Assembly: GCF_015070875.1 (NCBI RefSeq)
Contig: NZ_JADDIV010000001.1
Location: 1-64,000, forward strand
Direction of reading: 5' to 3'
DNA length: 64,000 nucleotides
Source of the DNA: Ramlibacter pallidus
GTDB lineage: Bacteria > Pseudomonadota > Gammaproteobacteria > Burkholderiales > Burkholderiaceae_C
Part shown: piece after piece, positions 8,965-18,681 of the stretch
How positions within the stretch are numbered: position 1 is the stretch's first letter
Layout: each line of letters begins with the position of its first letter
Made by a program: the position numbers and the translations under genes
Notes under the pieces: generated by a model
Database searches by the model: none
What the model was told of the DNA's origin: nothing
Seen by the model: only the letters and a program-made list of their open reading frames with translations

Positions 8965-9729
8965 ATGGAACCCGGTGAGCTCAAGCCCATCCTCACCGCA
9001 CTCGTGCTACCGCCGACGGGGCCGCTGCTGCTCGCGCTGTGCGGCGTCCTGCTGGCCACCCGCCGGCGGCGCCCGGGACTGGTCCTGGCCGCCACCGGCC
9101 TCGTGCTCGCCTACTTCCTGAGCACCAACGGCTTCGCGCTGGTGCTGGCCCGGCACCTGTTGCCCCCGCTGGCGGCCGCGCAGCCGCAGGACCTGCAGTC
9201 GGCCCAGGCCATCGTGATCCTCGGCGGCGGCGTCCAGCCGCAGGCGCCGGAATACGGTGTCGCCCAACCGGGCGACCACACCCTCCAGCGCCTGCGTTAC
9301 GGCGCCTGGCTGGCGCGCCGGACCGGCAAGCCGCTGGCTTTCGCCGGGGGCATGGGCTGGGGCGCCGCGGCCGAACAGAAGGACACGGAAGGCGCCGTGG
9401 CGCGCCGCGTCCTGCAGGAGGACTACGGCCTGGCGGTCCGCTGGCTCGACGACCAGTCCCGCGACACGGCGGAGAACGCGGCCCGGACCGCCGAACTGCT
9501 GCGGCGCGACCGCGTGCAGCGCATCGTTCTCGTCACCGACTTCACGCACATCCCGCGGGCCGCCGCTGCCTTCCGGGCGCAGGGCCTGGACGTGATCCCC
9601 GCGCCCACCGGCTTCCCGGTGCCACGGACCCGCCCGCTCCTGGAGTGGATGCCGTCCTCCCACGGCGCCGCCCTGACCCGCAGCATCGTGCGGGAGTGGC
9701 TCGCCCGCGGGGTTGCGGCGGCCCGGTAG
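8965..9729 (+). CDS. YdcF/ElyC-like DUF218 membrane protein
   Basis: A 254-residue protein with two N-terminal membrane helices (residues about 8-30 and 37-60) and a DUF218 domain: AIVILGGGVQP, then GKPLAFAGG, and DQSRDTAENAARTAELL followed by RIVLVTDFTHIPRA. This is the architecture of ElyC/SanA-type proteins linked to envelope integrity and lipid-carrier use in peptidoglycan synthesis. The enzymatic reaction is not established. It is monocistronic; the next gene is separated by a regulated promoter. Confidence 0.8.
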   Translation: MEPGELKPILTALVLPPTGPLLLALCGVLLATRRRRPGLVLAATGLVLAYFLSTNGFALVLARHLLPPLAAAQPQDLQSAQAIVILGGGVQPQAPEYGVAQPGDHTLQRLRYGAWLARRTGKPLAFAGGMGWGAAAEQKDTEGAVARRVLQEDYGLAVRWLDDQSRDTAENAARTAELLRRDRVQRIVLVTDFTHIPRAAAAFRAQGLDVIPAPTGFPVPRTRPLLEWMPSSHGAALTRSIVREWLARGVAAAR

Positions 9730-9771
9730 CCCACTTCACCGCAGCTTTGCGCGATCCATGGATGGGTTGCC

Positions 9772-9801
9772 TTGACGGCAGGCCGGCCGGCTGGCTACAT
9801 T
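9772..9801 (+). promoter_or_regulatory. Promoter of the tetR-RND efflux operon
   Basis: TTGACG (9772-9777) and TACATT (9796-9801) make a sigma-70-type promoter with an 18-bp spacer, about 80 bp before the tetR start. The -10 box runs into the inverted repeat at 9800-9821, as expected for autorepression. A 10-bp palindrome ATCCATGGAT lies just upstream at 9754-9763. Confidence 0.6.
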
Positions 9802-9821
9802 ACTAACCAGTCAGTCAGTAA
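9800..9821. promoter_or_regulatory. Probable TetR operator
   Basis: A 22-bp imperfect palindrome with arms TTACTnAC and GTnAGTAA, centred between 9810 and 9811. It overlaps the -10 box and the expected transcription start of the tetR-mfp-rnd operon. The centre holds a CAGTCAGTCAGT-type direct repeat. Size and symmetry suit a TetR dimer. Binding by the adjacent regulator is inference from position. Confidence 0.65.
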
Positions 9822-9881
9822 GAGCCGGGATCCGCCTGCAGCTTTGCCGCCGGCCCGGCCCTCCGCCCTTCCTACCTCGCT

Positions 9882-10571
9882 ATGTCCCTCAGCAAGCTCG
9901 CCGCCGCCCGCGGCGAAGACCCCGCGGCCAAGCGCGAGCGCCGCAAGGAGGCGCGCCCCGGCGAACTGCTGGACGCCGCCCTGGACCTGTTCGTCGAGAA
10001 GGGTTTCGCCGCCACCCGCTCCGAGGAAGTCGCGGCGCGCGCCGGCGTGTCCAAGGGCACCCTGTTCCTCTACTTCCCGAGCAAGGAGGAACTGTTCAAG
10101 GCCGTGGTGCGCGAGAACATGTCGGGCCGGTTCGCGGAATGGGCCGAGGAGTTCGAGAAGTTCGAAGGCTCGACGGCGGAGATGGTCCGCTACTGCATGA
10201 ACATCTGGTGGGAGCGCATCGGCGCGACCCGTGCGTCGGGCATCACCAAGCTGATCATCAGCGAGGCCCGCAACTTTCCCGAGCTCGCGGCGTTCTACCA
10301 GCAGGAGGTGATCCGGCCGGGGACGGAACTGGTGCGCCGCATGCTGCAGCGCGGCGTCGACAGCGGCGAGTTCCGCGAGCTGGACATCGAATACGCGGTC
10401 TTCAACATCACGGCGCCGATGATCTTCCTGATCATGATGAAGCACTCCCTGGGCGCCTGCGTGCCTCAGGACTACCCGCTCGACCCGCAACGCTACCTGC
10501 AGGCACAGGTCGACGTGCTGCTCAACGGCCTGTGCAAGCCGCGCGACGCCGCCCAGGAGGCCCGGCCATGA
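9882..10571 (+). CDS. TetR/AcrR-family repressor of the RND efflux operon
   Basis: A 229-residue regulator. The N-terminal helix-turn-helix domain (about residues 27-75) reads [45 protein letters not shown], followed by an all-helical ligand domain. It is the first gene after a promoter with an overlapping palindrome and overlaps the adaptor gene by 4 bp (ATGA), so it likely represses its own operon until a pump substrate binds. The ligand is unknown. Confidence 0.92.
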   Translation: MSLSKLAAARGEDPAAKRERRKEARPGELLDAALDLFVEKGFAATRSEEVAARAGVSKGTLFLYFPSKEELFKAVVRENMSGRFAEWAEEFEKFEGSTAEMVRYCMNIWWERIGATRASGITKLIISEARNFPELAAFYQQEVIRPGTELVRRMLQRGVDSGEFRELDIEYAVFNITAPMIFLIMMKHSLGACVPQDYPLDPQRYLQAQVDVLLNGLCKPRDAAQEARP

Positions 10572-11728
10572 AGAAGTGGAAATGGTTTCTTGCGGCTTTC
10601 GTGGTCGCCCTGGTGGTGCTGGGCGCCTGGCGCCTGCAGGCCCGCCGCGCGGTGCAGGTGGCCGAGGCGCAGAAGGTGGCGCAGCCCGCCCAGGCGGCCG
10701 TGGAACTGGCGGCCAGCGACGTCGTGCGCGCCGAGCCGCGCGAGCTGCAGCGCGGCCTGCCGGTGTCGGGTTCGCTCAAGGCCGTCAACTCCGCGTTCGT
10801 GAAGGCGCGCGTCGCCGGCGAGCTGCAGGGACTGGCGCTGCGCGAAGGCGATGCGGTGCGCGCCGGCCAGGTGGTCGCGCGGGTGGACGCCACCGAAGGA
10901 CGCGCGCGCCTGAAGCAGGCGCAGGACCAGGCCGAGTCCGCGAAGGCCCAGATCGACATCGCCGAGAGGCAGTACAACAACAACAAGGCGCTGGTCGACC
11001 AGGGCTTCATCTCGCGCAGCGCGCTGGACACTTCGGCCAACAACCTGAGCGCGGCGCGCGCCAACCACCAGGCCGCGCTGGCCGCCGTGGACCTGGCGCG
11101 CAAGAGCGTGGAGGACACGGTCCTGCGGGCGCCGATCTCCGGCATCGTCGCCCAGCGCCTGGCCCAGCCGGGCGAGCGCATCTCCATCGACGGCCGCGTG
11201 GTCGAGATCGTCGACCTGTCGCGGCTGGAGCTGGAGGCCACGCTGGGCGCCGCGGATTCGGTCGACGTGCGCGTCGGCCAGGAAGCGACGCTGCAGGTGG
11301 AAGGCAGCCCGCGCGCCATCGCGGCCCGCGTGGCGCGCATCAACCCCAGCGCGCAGGCGGGCAGCCGCAGCGTGCTGGCGTACCTGGTGCTGGCGGACAC
11401 CAGCGGCCTGCGGCAGGGCCTGTTCGCGCAAGGCACGCTGGCGGTCGGCCGCACGACCGGCCTGGCCGTGCCCCTCTCCGCGGTGCGCACCGACAAGCCG
11501 GCCCCCTACGTGCAGGTCGTGGAGAACAACAAGGTCGCCCACAAGGCCGTGCAGCCGGGTGCGCGCGGCGAGGCCGAGCGCGACACCTGGGTGGCCGTGG
11601 GCGGGCTGGCGGACGCCGCGGTCGTGATCCGCGGCCACGTCGGGCCGCTGCGCGAGGGCACGCCGGTGAAGTTCACCGGCACCCCTACCCCGGCCCTCCC
11701 CCAGCGGGGGAGGGAGCAGAGCCCCTGA
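10568..11728 (+). CDS. RND efflux periplasmic adaptor (membrane fusion protein)
   Basis: A 386-residue HlyD/AcrA-type adaptor. One N-terminal membrane anchor (residues 7-24) is followed by a lipoyl half ([34 protein letters not shown]), an alpha-helical hairpin ([20 protein letters not shown]), the second lipoyl half ([19 protein letters not shown]) and beta-barrel domains. It links the inner-membrane pump to TolC. The last 15 or so residues (from [10 protein letters not shown]) are encoded by a hairpin repeat, so the natural domain end is probably near VKFTG. Coupled to tetR by ATGA; the pump starts 1 bp after its stop. Confidence 0.93.
   Translation: MKKWKWFLAAFVVALVVLGAWRLQARRAVQVAEAQKVAQPAQAAVELAASDVVRAEPRELQRGLPVSGSLKAVNSAFVKARVAGELQGLALREGDAVRAGQVVARVDATEGRARLKQAQDQAESAKAQIDIAERQYNNNKALVDQGFISRSALDTSANNLSAARANHQAALAAVDLARKSVEDTVLRAPISGIVAQRLAQPGERISIDGRVVEIVDLSRLELEATLGAADSVDVRVGQEATLQVEGSPRAIAARVARINPSAQAGSRSVLAYLVLADTSGLRQGLFAQGTLAVGRTTGLAVPLSAVRTDKPAPYVQVVENNKVAHKAVQPGARGEAERDTWVAVGGLADAAVVIRGHVGPLREGTPVKFTGTPTPALPQRGREQSP
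11694..11714. repeat. GC-rich hairpin repeat inside the adaptor 3' end
   Basis: CCCTCCCCC (11694-11702), loop AGC, GGGGGAGGG (11706-11714): a perfect 9-bp stem. It looks like the dispersed CCCGGCCCTC...GAGGGAG palindromes usually found between genes in high-GC proteobacteria. Here it is read in frame as the adaptor C-terminus, 15 bp before the pump ATG, and the hairpin could affect translation of the pump. Confidence 0.6.
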
Positions 11729-11729
11729 C

Positions 11730-14700
11730 ATGTGGTTCACCCGCGTCAGCCTGAAGAACCCCGTGTTCGCCACGATGGTGATGCTCGCCATCGTGGTGCT
11801 GGGACTCTTCTCCTACCAGCGGCTGAAGGTCGACCAGTTCCCGAACATCGACTTCCCGGTGGTGGTGGTGCAGGCCGACTACCCCGGCGCCTCGCCCGAG
11901 ATCGTCGAGACCGAGGTCAGCAAGAAGATCGAAGAGGCGGTGAATTCCATCGCCGGCATCAACGCCCTCACTTCGCGCAGCTACGAAGGCTCCGCCGTCG
12001 TCATCATCGAGTTCCAGCTGCACATCGACGGCCGCAAGGCGGCGGAGGACGTGCGCGAGAAGATCGCGGCGATCCGCCCGCTGTTCCGCGACGAGGTGAA
12101 GGAGCCGCGGGTGCTGCGCTTCGACCCGGCCAGCCGGCCGGTCTGGTCGCTGGCCGTGCTGCCGGACGGCACGCGCGGCGGCCGCGCCATGACGCCGGTG
12201 GAGCTGACCAACTGGGCCGACCAGGTGCTGAAGAAGCGGCTGGAGAACGTGCGGGGCGTCGGCTCCGTGGCGCTGGTGGGCGGCACGCGGCGCGAGATCA
12301 ACATCTACCTGGACCCGCCCGCGATGGAAGCGCTGGGCATCAGCGCCGACCAGGTGGTGGCCGCGGTGCGCAGCGAGAACCAGGACCTGCCGGTCGGCGC
12401 GATCCGCTCGCAGGCGCAGGAACGCGTGGTGCAGGTCGACGCCCGCATGCAGCGGCCGGAAGACTTCGGCAACATCATCGTCGCGCGCAAGGGGGGCGGG
12501 CCGGTGCGCCTGCACCAGGTGGCGCGCGTCGCCGACGGCGCGCAGGAAGTCGAGAGCCTGGCCCTGTACAACGGCCAGCGCACGCTGCTGCTGCAGGTGC
12601 TGAAGTCGCAGGACGAGAACACCATCGCCGTCGTCGACGGCCTGCGCAGGACGGTGCAGGAGATGCAGGCCCAGTTGCCGCCCGGCGTGAAGCTGGAGCC
12701 GGTGAGCGACGCCTCCCGGCCCATCCGCGTGTCGGTCGAGAACGTGCGGCAGACGCTGATCGAAGGCGCGCTGCTGACGGTGCTGATCGTCTTCCTGTTC
12801 CTGAATTCCTGGCGGTCCACGGTCATCACGGGCCTGACGCTGCCGATCGCGCTGATCGGCACCTTCCTCTTCATGTACGCCTTCGGCTTCACGATCAACA
12901 TGATCACGCTGATGGCGCTGTCGCTGTGCGTCGGCCTGCTGATCGACGACGCGATCGTGGTGCGCGAGAACATCGTGCGCCACGTGCAGATGGGCAAGAC
13001 ACCCTATCAAGCCGCTTTGGAGGGCACGCAGGAGATCGGCCTCGCCGTCCTGGCCACCACCTTCTCGATCGTCGCCGTGTTCCTGCCGATCGGCTTCATG
13101 GGCGGCATCATCGGCAAGTTCTTCCACGAGTTCGGCGTGACCATCGTGGCGGCGGTGCTGATCTCCATGTTCGTCAGCTTCACGCTGGACCCGATGCTGT
13201 CGTCGGTCTGGCACGACCCCGAGGTCGAGGCGCACGGCAAGCCCAAGGCGAACCCCACGTTCTACGACCGCACGATCGGCCGCGTCACGGGCTGGTTCGA
13301 CCGCGCCACGGAATCGCTGGCCGACGGCTACCAGAAGATCCTGCGCTGGGCGCTGGACCACAAGGTGCCCACGGTGCTCGGCTCCATCGCCATCTTCGTC
13401 ACCAGCCTGTTCATGGTGCCGCTGCTCGGCACCGAGTTCGTGCCCAAGGCGGACTACTCGGAAACGACGCTCAGCTTCCACACGCCGGTGGGCTCCTCGC
13501 TGGAACTCACCGAAGCCAAGACGAAGCAGGTCGAAGCGATCATCCGCGAGTTCCCCGAGGTGCGCTACACGGTGGGCACCATCAACACCGGCGCCGCCCA
13601 GGGCAAGATCTACGCGTCGGTCTACGTGCGGATGGTGGACCGCAAGGAGCGCACGCGCAGCGTCGACGAGATGGCGGGCATCCTGCGCGACCGCCTGAAG
13701 CAGGTGCCGGGCATCACGGTCACGCACGCCGGCCTGGTCGACGCCGTGGGCGGCAACAAGCAGATCGAGTTCTCGCTGCAGGGCCCGGACCTGAAGGAGC
13801 TGGAGCGCCTCTCGCGCCTGGTCACCGAGCGCATCCGCCCCATCCCCGGGCTGGTCGACCTGGACTCCAGCGTCAAGCCGGACAAGCCGACGGTGGCGAT
13901 CCAGGTCAAGCGCGAAGCGGCCTCCGACCTGGGCCTCTCGGTGTCGCAGATCGCCGGCGCACTGCGCACGCTGGTCGCCGGCCAGACGGTCGGCAACTGG
14001 CGTGCCCCCGACGACCAGACCTACGACGTCAACGTGCGCCTGGCGCCCGATGCGCGCACGGCGCCCGCGGACCTGGAGCGCCTGCCCTTCACCACCGGCA
14101 CCCACGCCGACGGCAGCTCGCGCATCGTCCGCCTGAACCAGGTGGCGACCGTGCGCGAATCGACCGGGCCGAACCAGGTGAACCGCCGCGACCTGACGCG
14201 CGAGGTGGCCATCAACGGCAACGCCTTCGGCCGCGCCGCAGGCGAAGTGTCGGCGGACATCCGCAAGCAGCTCGAGGCCATCGCCTTCCCGCCCGGCTAC
14301 CGCTTCCAGTTCGGCGGCTCCACCAAGAACATGCAGGAGAGCTTCGGCTATGCCGTCTCCGCGCTGGCAATGGCCGTGGTCTTCATCTACATGATCCTGG
14401 CCAGCCAGTTCAAGAGCTTCCTGCAGCCGCTGGCGCTGATGACGTCGCTGCCCCTGACGCTGATCGGGGTGGTGCTGGCGCTCATGATGTTCGGCTCCAC
14501 GCTCTCGATCTTCTCGGTCATCGGCATCGTGATGCTGATGGGCCTGGTGACCAAGAACGCGATCCTGCTGGTCGATTTCGCCATCCGCATGCGCGAGCAG
14601 GGCATGGAGCGCTCGCAGGCGCTGCTGCACGCCGCGCGCGTGCGGCTGCGGCCGATCCTGATGACGACGCTGGCGATGATCTTCGGCATGGTGCCGCTCG

Positions 14701-14918
14701 CCTTCGCGCTGTCCGAGGGCTCGGAACAGCGCGCGCCGATGGGCCAGGCGGTGATCGGCGGGGTGATCACCTCCTCGCTGCTGACCCTGGTGGTGGTGCC
14801 GGTCGTGTACTGCTACCTCGACGACCTGGCCCGCTGGCTGACGCGCGGACGCCGCACCGCCGCCGGTGGAACGGGCGCCCAGCCCCTGCCGGCTTCTAAA
14901 ATGGACGGTTTGTCCTGA
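11730..14918 (+). CDS. RND multidrug efflux inner-membrane pump
   Basis: A 1062-residue AcrB/MexB/MdtB-type proton-driven transporter with 12 membrane helices and two large periplasmic loops. The N-terminus is [18 protein letters not shown], with [13 protein letters not shown] after helix 1 and the proton-relay Asp pair in helix 4 ([13 protein letters not shown]). The late helices read [18 protein letters not shown] and [16 protein letters not shown]. It forms a trimer that works with the upstream adaptor and a TolC-type channel. It starts 1 bp after the adaptor stop. Substrates cannot be told from sequence. Confidence 0.95.
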   Translation: MWFTRVSLKNPVFATMVMLAIVVLGLFSYQRLKVDQFPNIDFPVVVVQADYPGASPEIVETEVSKKIEEAVNSIAGINALTSRSYEGSAVVIIEFQLHIDGRKAAEDVREKIAAIRPLFRDEVKEPRVLRFDPASRPVWSLAVLPDGTRGGRAMTPVELTNWADQVLKKRLENVRGVGSVALVGGTRREINIYLDPPAMEALGISADQVVAAVRSENQDLPVGAIRSQAQERVVQVDARMQRPEDFGNIIVARKGGGPVRLHQVARVADGAQEVESLALYNGQRTLLLQVLKSQDENTIAVVDGLRRTVQEMQAQLPPGVKLEPVSDASRPIRVSVENVRQTLIEGALLTVLIVFLFLNSWRSTVITGLTLPIALIGTFLFMYAFGFTINMITLMALSLCVGLLIDDAIVVRENIVRHVQMGKTPYQAALEGTQEIGLAVLATTFSIVAVFLPIGFMGGIIGKFFHEFGVTIVAAVLISMFVSFTLDPMLSSVWHDPEVEAHGKPKANPTFYDRTIGRVTGWFDRATESLADGYQKILRWALDHKVPTVLGSIAIFVTSLFMVPLLGTEFVPKADYSETTLSFHTPVGSSLELTEAKTKQVEAIIREFPEVRYTVGTINTGAAQGKIYASVYVRMVDRKERTRSVDEMAGILRDRLKQVPGITVTHAGLVDAVGGNKQIEFSLQGPDLKELERLSRLVTERIRPIPGLVDLDSSVKPDKPTVAIQVKREAASDLGLSVSQIAGALRTLVAGQTVGNWRAPDDQTYDVNVRLAPDARTAPADLERLPFTTGTHADGSSRIVRLNQVATVRESTGPNQVNRRDLTREVAINGNAFGRAAGEVSADIRKQLEAIAFPPGYRFQFGGSTKNMQESFGYAVSALAMAVVFIYMILASQFKSFLQPLALMTSLPLTLIGVVLALMMFGSTLSIFSVIGIVMLMGLVTKNAILLVDFAIRMREQGMERSQALLHAARVRLRPILMTTLAMIFGMVPLAFALSEGSEQRAPMGQAVIGGVITSSLLTLVVVPVVYCYLDDLARWLTRGRRTAAGGTGAQPLPASKMDGLS

Positions 14919-14932
14919 CCGCACGAGAAACC

Positions 14933-15622
14933 ATGACCGCCCCGTACGACATCGAACGCGCCCGCTTCAACATGATCGAGCAGCAGATCCGCCCCTGGGA
15001 CGTGCTGGACCTGGACGTGCTGGCGCTGCTGTCGCACGTGAAGCGCGAGGACTTCGTGCCGCTCGCCCACAAGGCGATGGCCTTCACCGACGTGATGATC
15101 CCGCTGGTCGGGCCCACGGATGAAGCGATGCGCAACGGCTGGTGCATGCTGGAACCCAAGATGGAAGCCCGGCTGCTCCAGGACGTGGCGCCCAGGCCGC
15201 ACGAGAAGGTGCTGGAGGTGGGCGCCGGCTCCGGCTACATGGCCGCCCTGCTGGGCAGCCGCGCGCAGCGCGTGATCACGCTGGAACTGCACCCCGAACT
15301 CGCCCGCCTGGCCCGCGAGAACCTGCAGCGCGCCGGACTGCGCAACGTGGAGGTCCGCGAAGGCGACGGCGCCAAGGGCCTGGCTGCGGAAGGCCCCTTC
15401 GACGCGATCGTGCTGTCCGGTTCGGTGCACGAGGTGCCGCAGGCCCTGCTGGCGCAGCTGAAGGTGGGCGGCCGCCTGGCCGCCATCGTCGGCGACGAGC
15501 CCGTGATGCGCGCGACCTTCATCACCCGCACCGGCGAAGCCTCGTACGAGACCCGGCAACCCTGGGACACGCTGGCGCCGCGCCTGGCCCGCTTCCCCGA
15601 GCCCTCGCGCTTCCACTTCTGA
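14933..15622 (+). CDS. Pcm-like methyltransferase lacking the usual catalytic motif
   Basis: A 229-residue member of the protein-L-isoaspartate O-methyltransferase family. The SAM motif VLEVGAGSGYMAALLG and the partner strand FDAIVLSGSVHEVPQALL are clear. The substrate loop, GQTISQP in genuine Pcm, appears here as NGWCMLEPKMEARLL, so the catalytic Thr/Ser are missing. It may methylate something else or be a non-catalytic relative. It sits 14 bp after the RND pump and 7 bp before a rhodanese gene, followed by tolC, a grouping I know from other betaproteobacteria. Confidence 0.8.
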   Translation: MTAPYDIERARFNMIEQQIRPWDVLDLDVLALLSHVKREDFVPLAHKAMAFTDVMIPLVGPTDEAMRNGWCMLEPKMEARLLQDVAPRPHEKVLEVGAGSGYMAALLGSRAQRVITLELHPELARLARENLQRAGLRNVEVREGDGAKGLAAEGPFDAIVLSGSVHEVPQALLAQLKVGGRLAAIVGDEPVMRATFITRTGEASYETRQPWDTLAPRLARFPEPSRFHF

Positions 15623-15629
15623 TCCGCCC

Positions 15630-15965
15630 ATGATCCCGCAGGTCCGCCCTTCCGAATTCAACGCCTGGCTGCAGCAGCAGCCGGGCCGGCCCATGGTCCT
15701 GGACGTGCGCGAGCCCTGGGAGGTGCAGGTGGCGAGCGTGACGCCGGATGCCTTCGATGTGGTGGCGATCCCGATGAACCAGATCCCCGCGCGCCTCGCG
15801 GAACTGCCGCAGGACCGGCCCATCGCCTGCCTGTGCCACCACGGCGCGCGCAGCCAGCGCGTGGCCATGTTCCTGGAGCAGCAGGGCTACACGGACGTGG
15901 CCAACATCGCCGGCGGCATCGACGCCTGGGCGCGCGAGCGCGATCCGGGCGTGCCTCTCTACTGA
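15630..15965 (+). CDS. Rhodanese-like sulfurtransferase
   Basis: A 111-residue single rhodanese domain. The N-terminal LDVREPWE and the active-site loop CHHGARSQ (Cys69) followed by NIAGGIDAWARE are textbook. It transfers sulfane sulfur or senses sulfur state in the cytoplasm; partners are unknown. It lies 7 bp after the Pcm-like gene and 53 bp before tolC. Confidence 0.9.
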   Translation: MIPQVRPSEFNAWLQQQPGRPMVLDVREPWEVQVASVTPDAFDVVAIPMNQIPARLAELPQDRPIACLCHHGARSQRVAMFLEQQGYTDVANIAGGIDAWARERDPGVPLY

Positions 15966-16018
15966 GGCGCGGCGGCGGCGGACGAACAGAACGAGCGAGC
16001 AAAGAGAAGGACGGAAGA

Positions 16019-17341
16019 ATGAAACGGATGCGGCTTCTCCCCCTGGCGGCGGCGCTCGCCCTTGCGGCGGCCGGCACGGCGCGCGCCGAGGGCCTGCTCG
16101 AGCTCTACGAAGCCGCGCGCGCGTACGACGCCGTGTGGCAGTCGGCGCGGGCGCAGTACGACGCCACGCGCTTCCGTTCCGACCAGGCCATCGCCGGCAT
16201 CCTGCCGCAGGCCGGGCTGGCCGCGGGCGTGACCCGCAGCGCCTTCGAGAACGACGTCCCGGCCGCGGACCGCAACTACACCACGCAGCAGGCCACGATC
16301 AGCGCTTCGCAGCCCCTGTACCGCCCGGCCAACCTGGCGACCTATCGCCAGGGCCAGCGGCAGGCGGAACTGGCCGAGTACCAGCTGCAGCAGGCGGGCC
16401 AGGACCTCATGATCCGCGTGAGCCAGGCCTACTTCGACGTGCTGGCGGCGCAGGACACCCTGGCCTTCGTGCGCGCGCAGAAGACGGCCGTGGCCGAGCA
16501 GCTGGCCTCGGCGCGCCGCAACTTCGAAGTGGGCACCTCCACCATCACGGACACGCGCGAGGCACAGGCACGCTACGACCTCGTGCTGGCGCAGGAGATC
16601 GCGGCCGAGAACGACCTGCGCGTGCGCCGGCTGGCGCTCGACACGCTGGTCGGCAAGACCAACACGCAGCCCAACCCGCTGGCCACGCCGCTGGTGGTGC
16701 CGCCGCCCCAGCCCGCCGACCCGGAAGCCTGGGTGGCCGTCTCCGAGAGCGCCAGCCCCGCCATCCAGCAGGCCCGCAAGGCGGTCGAGATCGCCGAACT
16801 GGAAACCGACAAGGCCAAGGCCGGCCACAAGCCGACGCTGGACCTCACCACCAGCTACGGCGTGACGAAGAACGTGGGCGGCAACGCCGCCTCGCCGCTG
16901 GATTCGCGTCCGCGCAGCGGCAACGTGGGCCTGGCCTTCAACCTGCCGCTGTTCGCCGGCTTCGCCACGCAGAACCGCATCCGCGAGACGCTGTCGCTGG
17001 AGGAGCGCGCCCGGGCCGACCTCGAGGCCGCGCGCCGCCAGGTCGCACAGGCCGTGCGCACCGCCTACTTCGGCGTGGTGTCGGGTCAGAACCAGGTCCG
17101 CGCCCTGGAGTCGGCCGAAGCCTCCAGCCAGAGCGCGCTGGAAGCCAACCGCCTGGGCTACCAGGTCGGCGTGCGCATCAACATCGACGTGCTCAACGCC
17201 CAGAGCCAGCTGTTCCAGACCAAGCGCGACCTCGCGCAGGCCCGCTACAACGTGCTGCTGGGGCACCTGCGGCTGCGGCAGGCGAACGGCACGCTGACAC
17301 CCGAAGACCTGGCGCGGCTGAACACGCTGCTGGCACGGTAG
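16019..17341 (+). CDS. tolC: TolC-family outer-membrane channel
   Basis: A 440-residue outer-membrane efflux protein with a signal peptide cut after GTARA, giving mature EGLLELYEAARAYD. Two repeated coiled-coil/beta units are visible (QAGQDLMIRVSQAYFDVLAA and ARRQVAQAVRTAYFGVVSG). TolC trimers form the exit duct for RND and ABC exporters. ATG 16019 follows a GAGAAGGA ribosome site. Position in the same direction as the RND genes supports a complete pump; TolC may also serve other exporters. A dRS3-type repeat follows. Confidence 0.93.
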   Translation: MKRMRLLPLAAALALAAAGTARAEGLLELYEAARAYDAVWQSARAQYDATRFRSDQAIAGILPQAGLAAGVTRSAFENDVPAADRNYTTQQATISASQPLYRPANLATYRQGQRQAELAEYQLQQAGQDLMIRVSQAYFDVLAAQDTLAFVRAQKTAVAEQLASARRNFEVGTSTITDTREAQARYDLVLAQEIAAENDLRVRRLALDTLVGKTNTQPNPLATPLVVPPPQPADPEAWVAVSESASPAIQQARKAVEIAELETDKAKAGHKPTLDLTTSYGVTKNVGGNAASPLDSRPRSGNVGLAFNLPLFAGFATQNRIRETLSLEERARADLEAARRQVAQAVRTAYFGVVSGQNQVRALESAEASSQSALEANRLGYQVGVRINIDVLNAQSQLFQTKRDLAQARYNVLLGHLRLRQANGTLTPEDLARLNTLLAR

Positions 17342-17403
17342 CAGTCGAAGACGACAGTCGCCGCAGGCCTTGCGCGGCGCACTCCGAACACGGAAAGCCC
17401 TGG

Positions 17404-17423
17404 ATTCCCGCCTGCGCGGGAAT
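17404..17423. repeat. dRS3-type repeat (ATTCCC-N8-GGGAAT)
   Basis: A perfect ATTCCC-GCCTGCGC-GGGAAT unit, flanked by CCCTGG and GACGG, lies between the convergent tolC and waaA stops. The palindrome may form a hairpin at the ends of both transcripts. The flanking bases match the copies at 201 and 38929. Confidence 0.85.
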
Positions 17424-17436
17424 GACGGCATGCGCC

Positions 17437-18681
17437 TCAGCGATCGAGCATCCGCAGGATGGCGTCGGCCGTGCGTTGCGCCGCGCCGCGGTGCTCCGCC
17501 GCGAAGCGCTCGCCCGCCGCCGCGGCCTGCTGCAGGGCGGCACGATCGCGCGCCAGCTCCACCGCGACGCGCACGCCTTCCTCGATGCCGGCCACGCGCC
17601 GTGCGGCCCCTGCGGCGAGCGACAGCTCCGCGGCTTCGCCGAAGTTGAAGGTGTGCGGGCCCATCACGACGGGGCAGCCGCACGCCGCGGCCTCGATCAG
17701 GTTCTGCCCACCCAGGGGCGCGAAGCTGCCCCCCAGCAGGGCGACGTCCGCCAGCGCGTAGTACATCGCCATCTCGCCGAGCGAGTCGCCGATCCACACG
17801 GCCGCCGGCGCCGGCGAGTCGCCCCAGGCACTGCGGCGCGAGACGGTGAAGCCGGCCTGCACGACCTGCGCGGCGACTTCGTCGAAGCGCTGCGGATGGC
17901 GCGGCACCAGCAGCCACTGCACGTCCGGGTGCGCCGCGACGGCGCGCAGGAAGCCGGCCTCTTCACCCTCGCGCGAACTGGCGAACATCACCACCGGCCG
18001 CGGCGAAGTGCTGCGCCAGTCGCGGCCCTCCGCCAGTTGCGCGGCATCCGGCGTCGCGTCGTACTTCAGGTTGCCGTAGACGCCCTTGACCGTGGCGCCG
18101 GCCTCCGCCAGGCGGCGCGCGTCGGGTTCCGTCTGGGCCCACACGGCATCGAGCGCGCCGTAAGCGGGTCGTGACAGGCGCGACAGGCGCCGCGCCTGCG
18201 ACAGCGACTTGTCGGAGAGCCGGGCGTTCGCCAGTGCCAGGGGAATGCCCCGCGCCTTGCAGTGCGCGGTGAGGTTGGGCCACACCTCGGTTTCCATCAG
18301 CACGCCCGCGCTCGGGCGGAAGTGGTCCAGGAAGCCGCGCACGGCGCGCGGCGTGTCCCAGGGCAGCCAGGCCTGGGCATCGCCTTCGCGCAGCAGCCGC
18401 TGCCCTTCGGCGCGGCCGGTGGCCGTCCCGTGCGTGAGCAGGATCCGGAGATCGGGCCGGGCGTCCCGCAGGACGCCCAGCAGGATGGCGGCGGCGCGCG
18501 TCTCGCCCAGCGACACCGCGTGGATCCACAGGCGACCCGGTTCCGTCGCCGCGGGATAGCGGCCGAAGCGCTCGTCGACGTGTTCGAGGTAGCCGGGTTC
18601 GGCCACCCCGCGCCGCCGCAGCTTGCGCCGCAGCAGCGGCTGCGCGCCCATCAGCACCAGCGAATAGAGCGGCCGGATCAT
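17437..18681 (-). CDS. waaA: 3-deoxy-D-manno-octulosonic acid (Kdo) transferase
   Basis: A 414-residue inner-membrane glycosyltransferase (GT30) that attaches Kdo to lipid A precursor. The N-terminal anchor MIRPLYSLVLMGAQPLL is followed by WIHAVSLGE and METEVWPNL, and the C-terminal donor site has GGQNLIEAAACGCPVVMGPH and FNFGEAAEL. Its ATG overlaps the waaC stop by 4 bp, so both LPS core genes are made together. Confidence 0.95.
   Translation of the reverse strand: MIRPLYSLVLMGAQPLLRRKLRRRGVAEPGYLEHVDERFGRYPAATEPGRLWIHAVSLGETRAAAILLGVLRDARPDLRILLTHGTATGRAEGQRLLREGDAQAWLPWDTPRAVRGFLDHFRPSAGVLMETEVWPNLTAHCKARGIPLALANARLSDKSLSQARRLSRLSRPAYGALDAVWAQTEPDARRLAEAGATVKGVYGNLKYDATPDAAQLAEGRDWRSTSPRPVVMFASSREGEEAGFLRAVAAHPDVQWLLVPRHPQRFDEVAAQVVQAGFTVSRRSAWGDSPAPAAVWIGDSLGEMAMYYALADVALLGGSFAPLGGQNLIEAAACGCPVVMGPHTFNFGEAAELSLAAGAARRVAGIEEGVRVAVELARDRAALQQAAAAGERFAAEHRGAAQRTADAILRMLDR

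Noticed and set aside
11685-14924. A 1079-codon open frame on the minus strand
   Set aside because: It is the mirror of the RND pump gene, dominated by His/Arg/Gln, with no domain or ribosome site.
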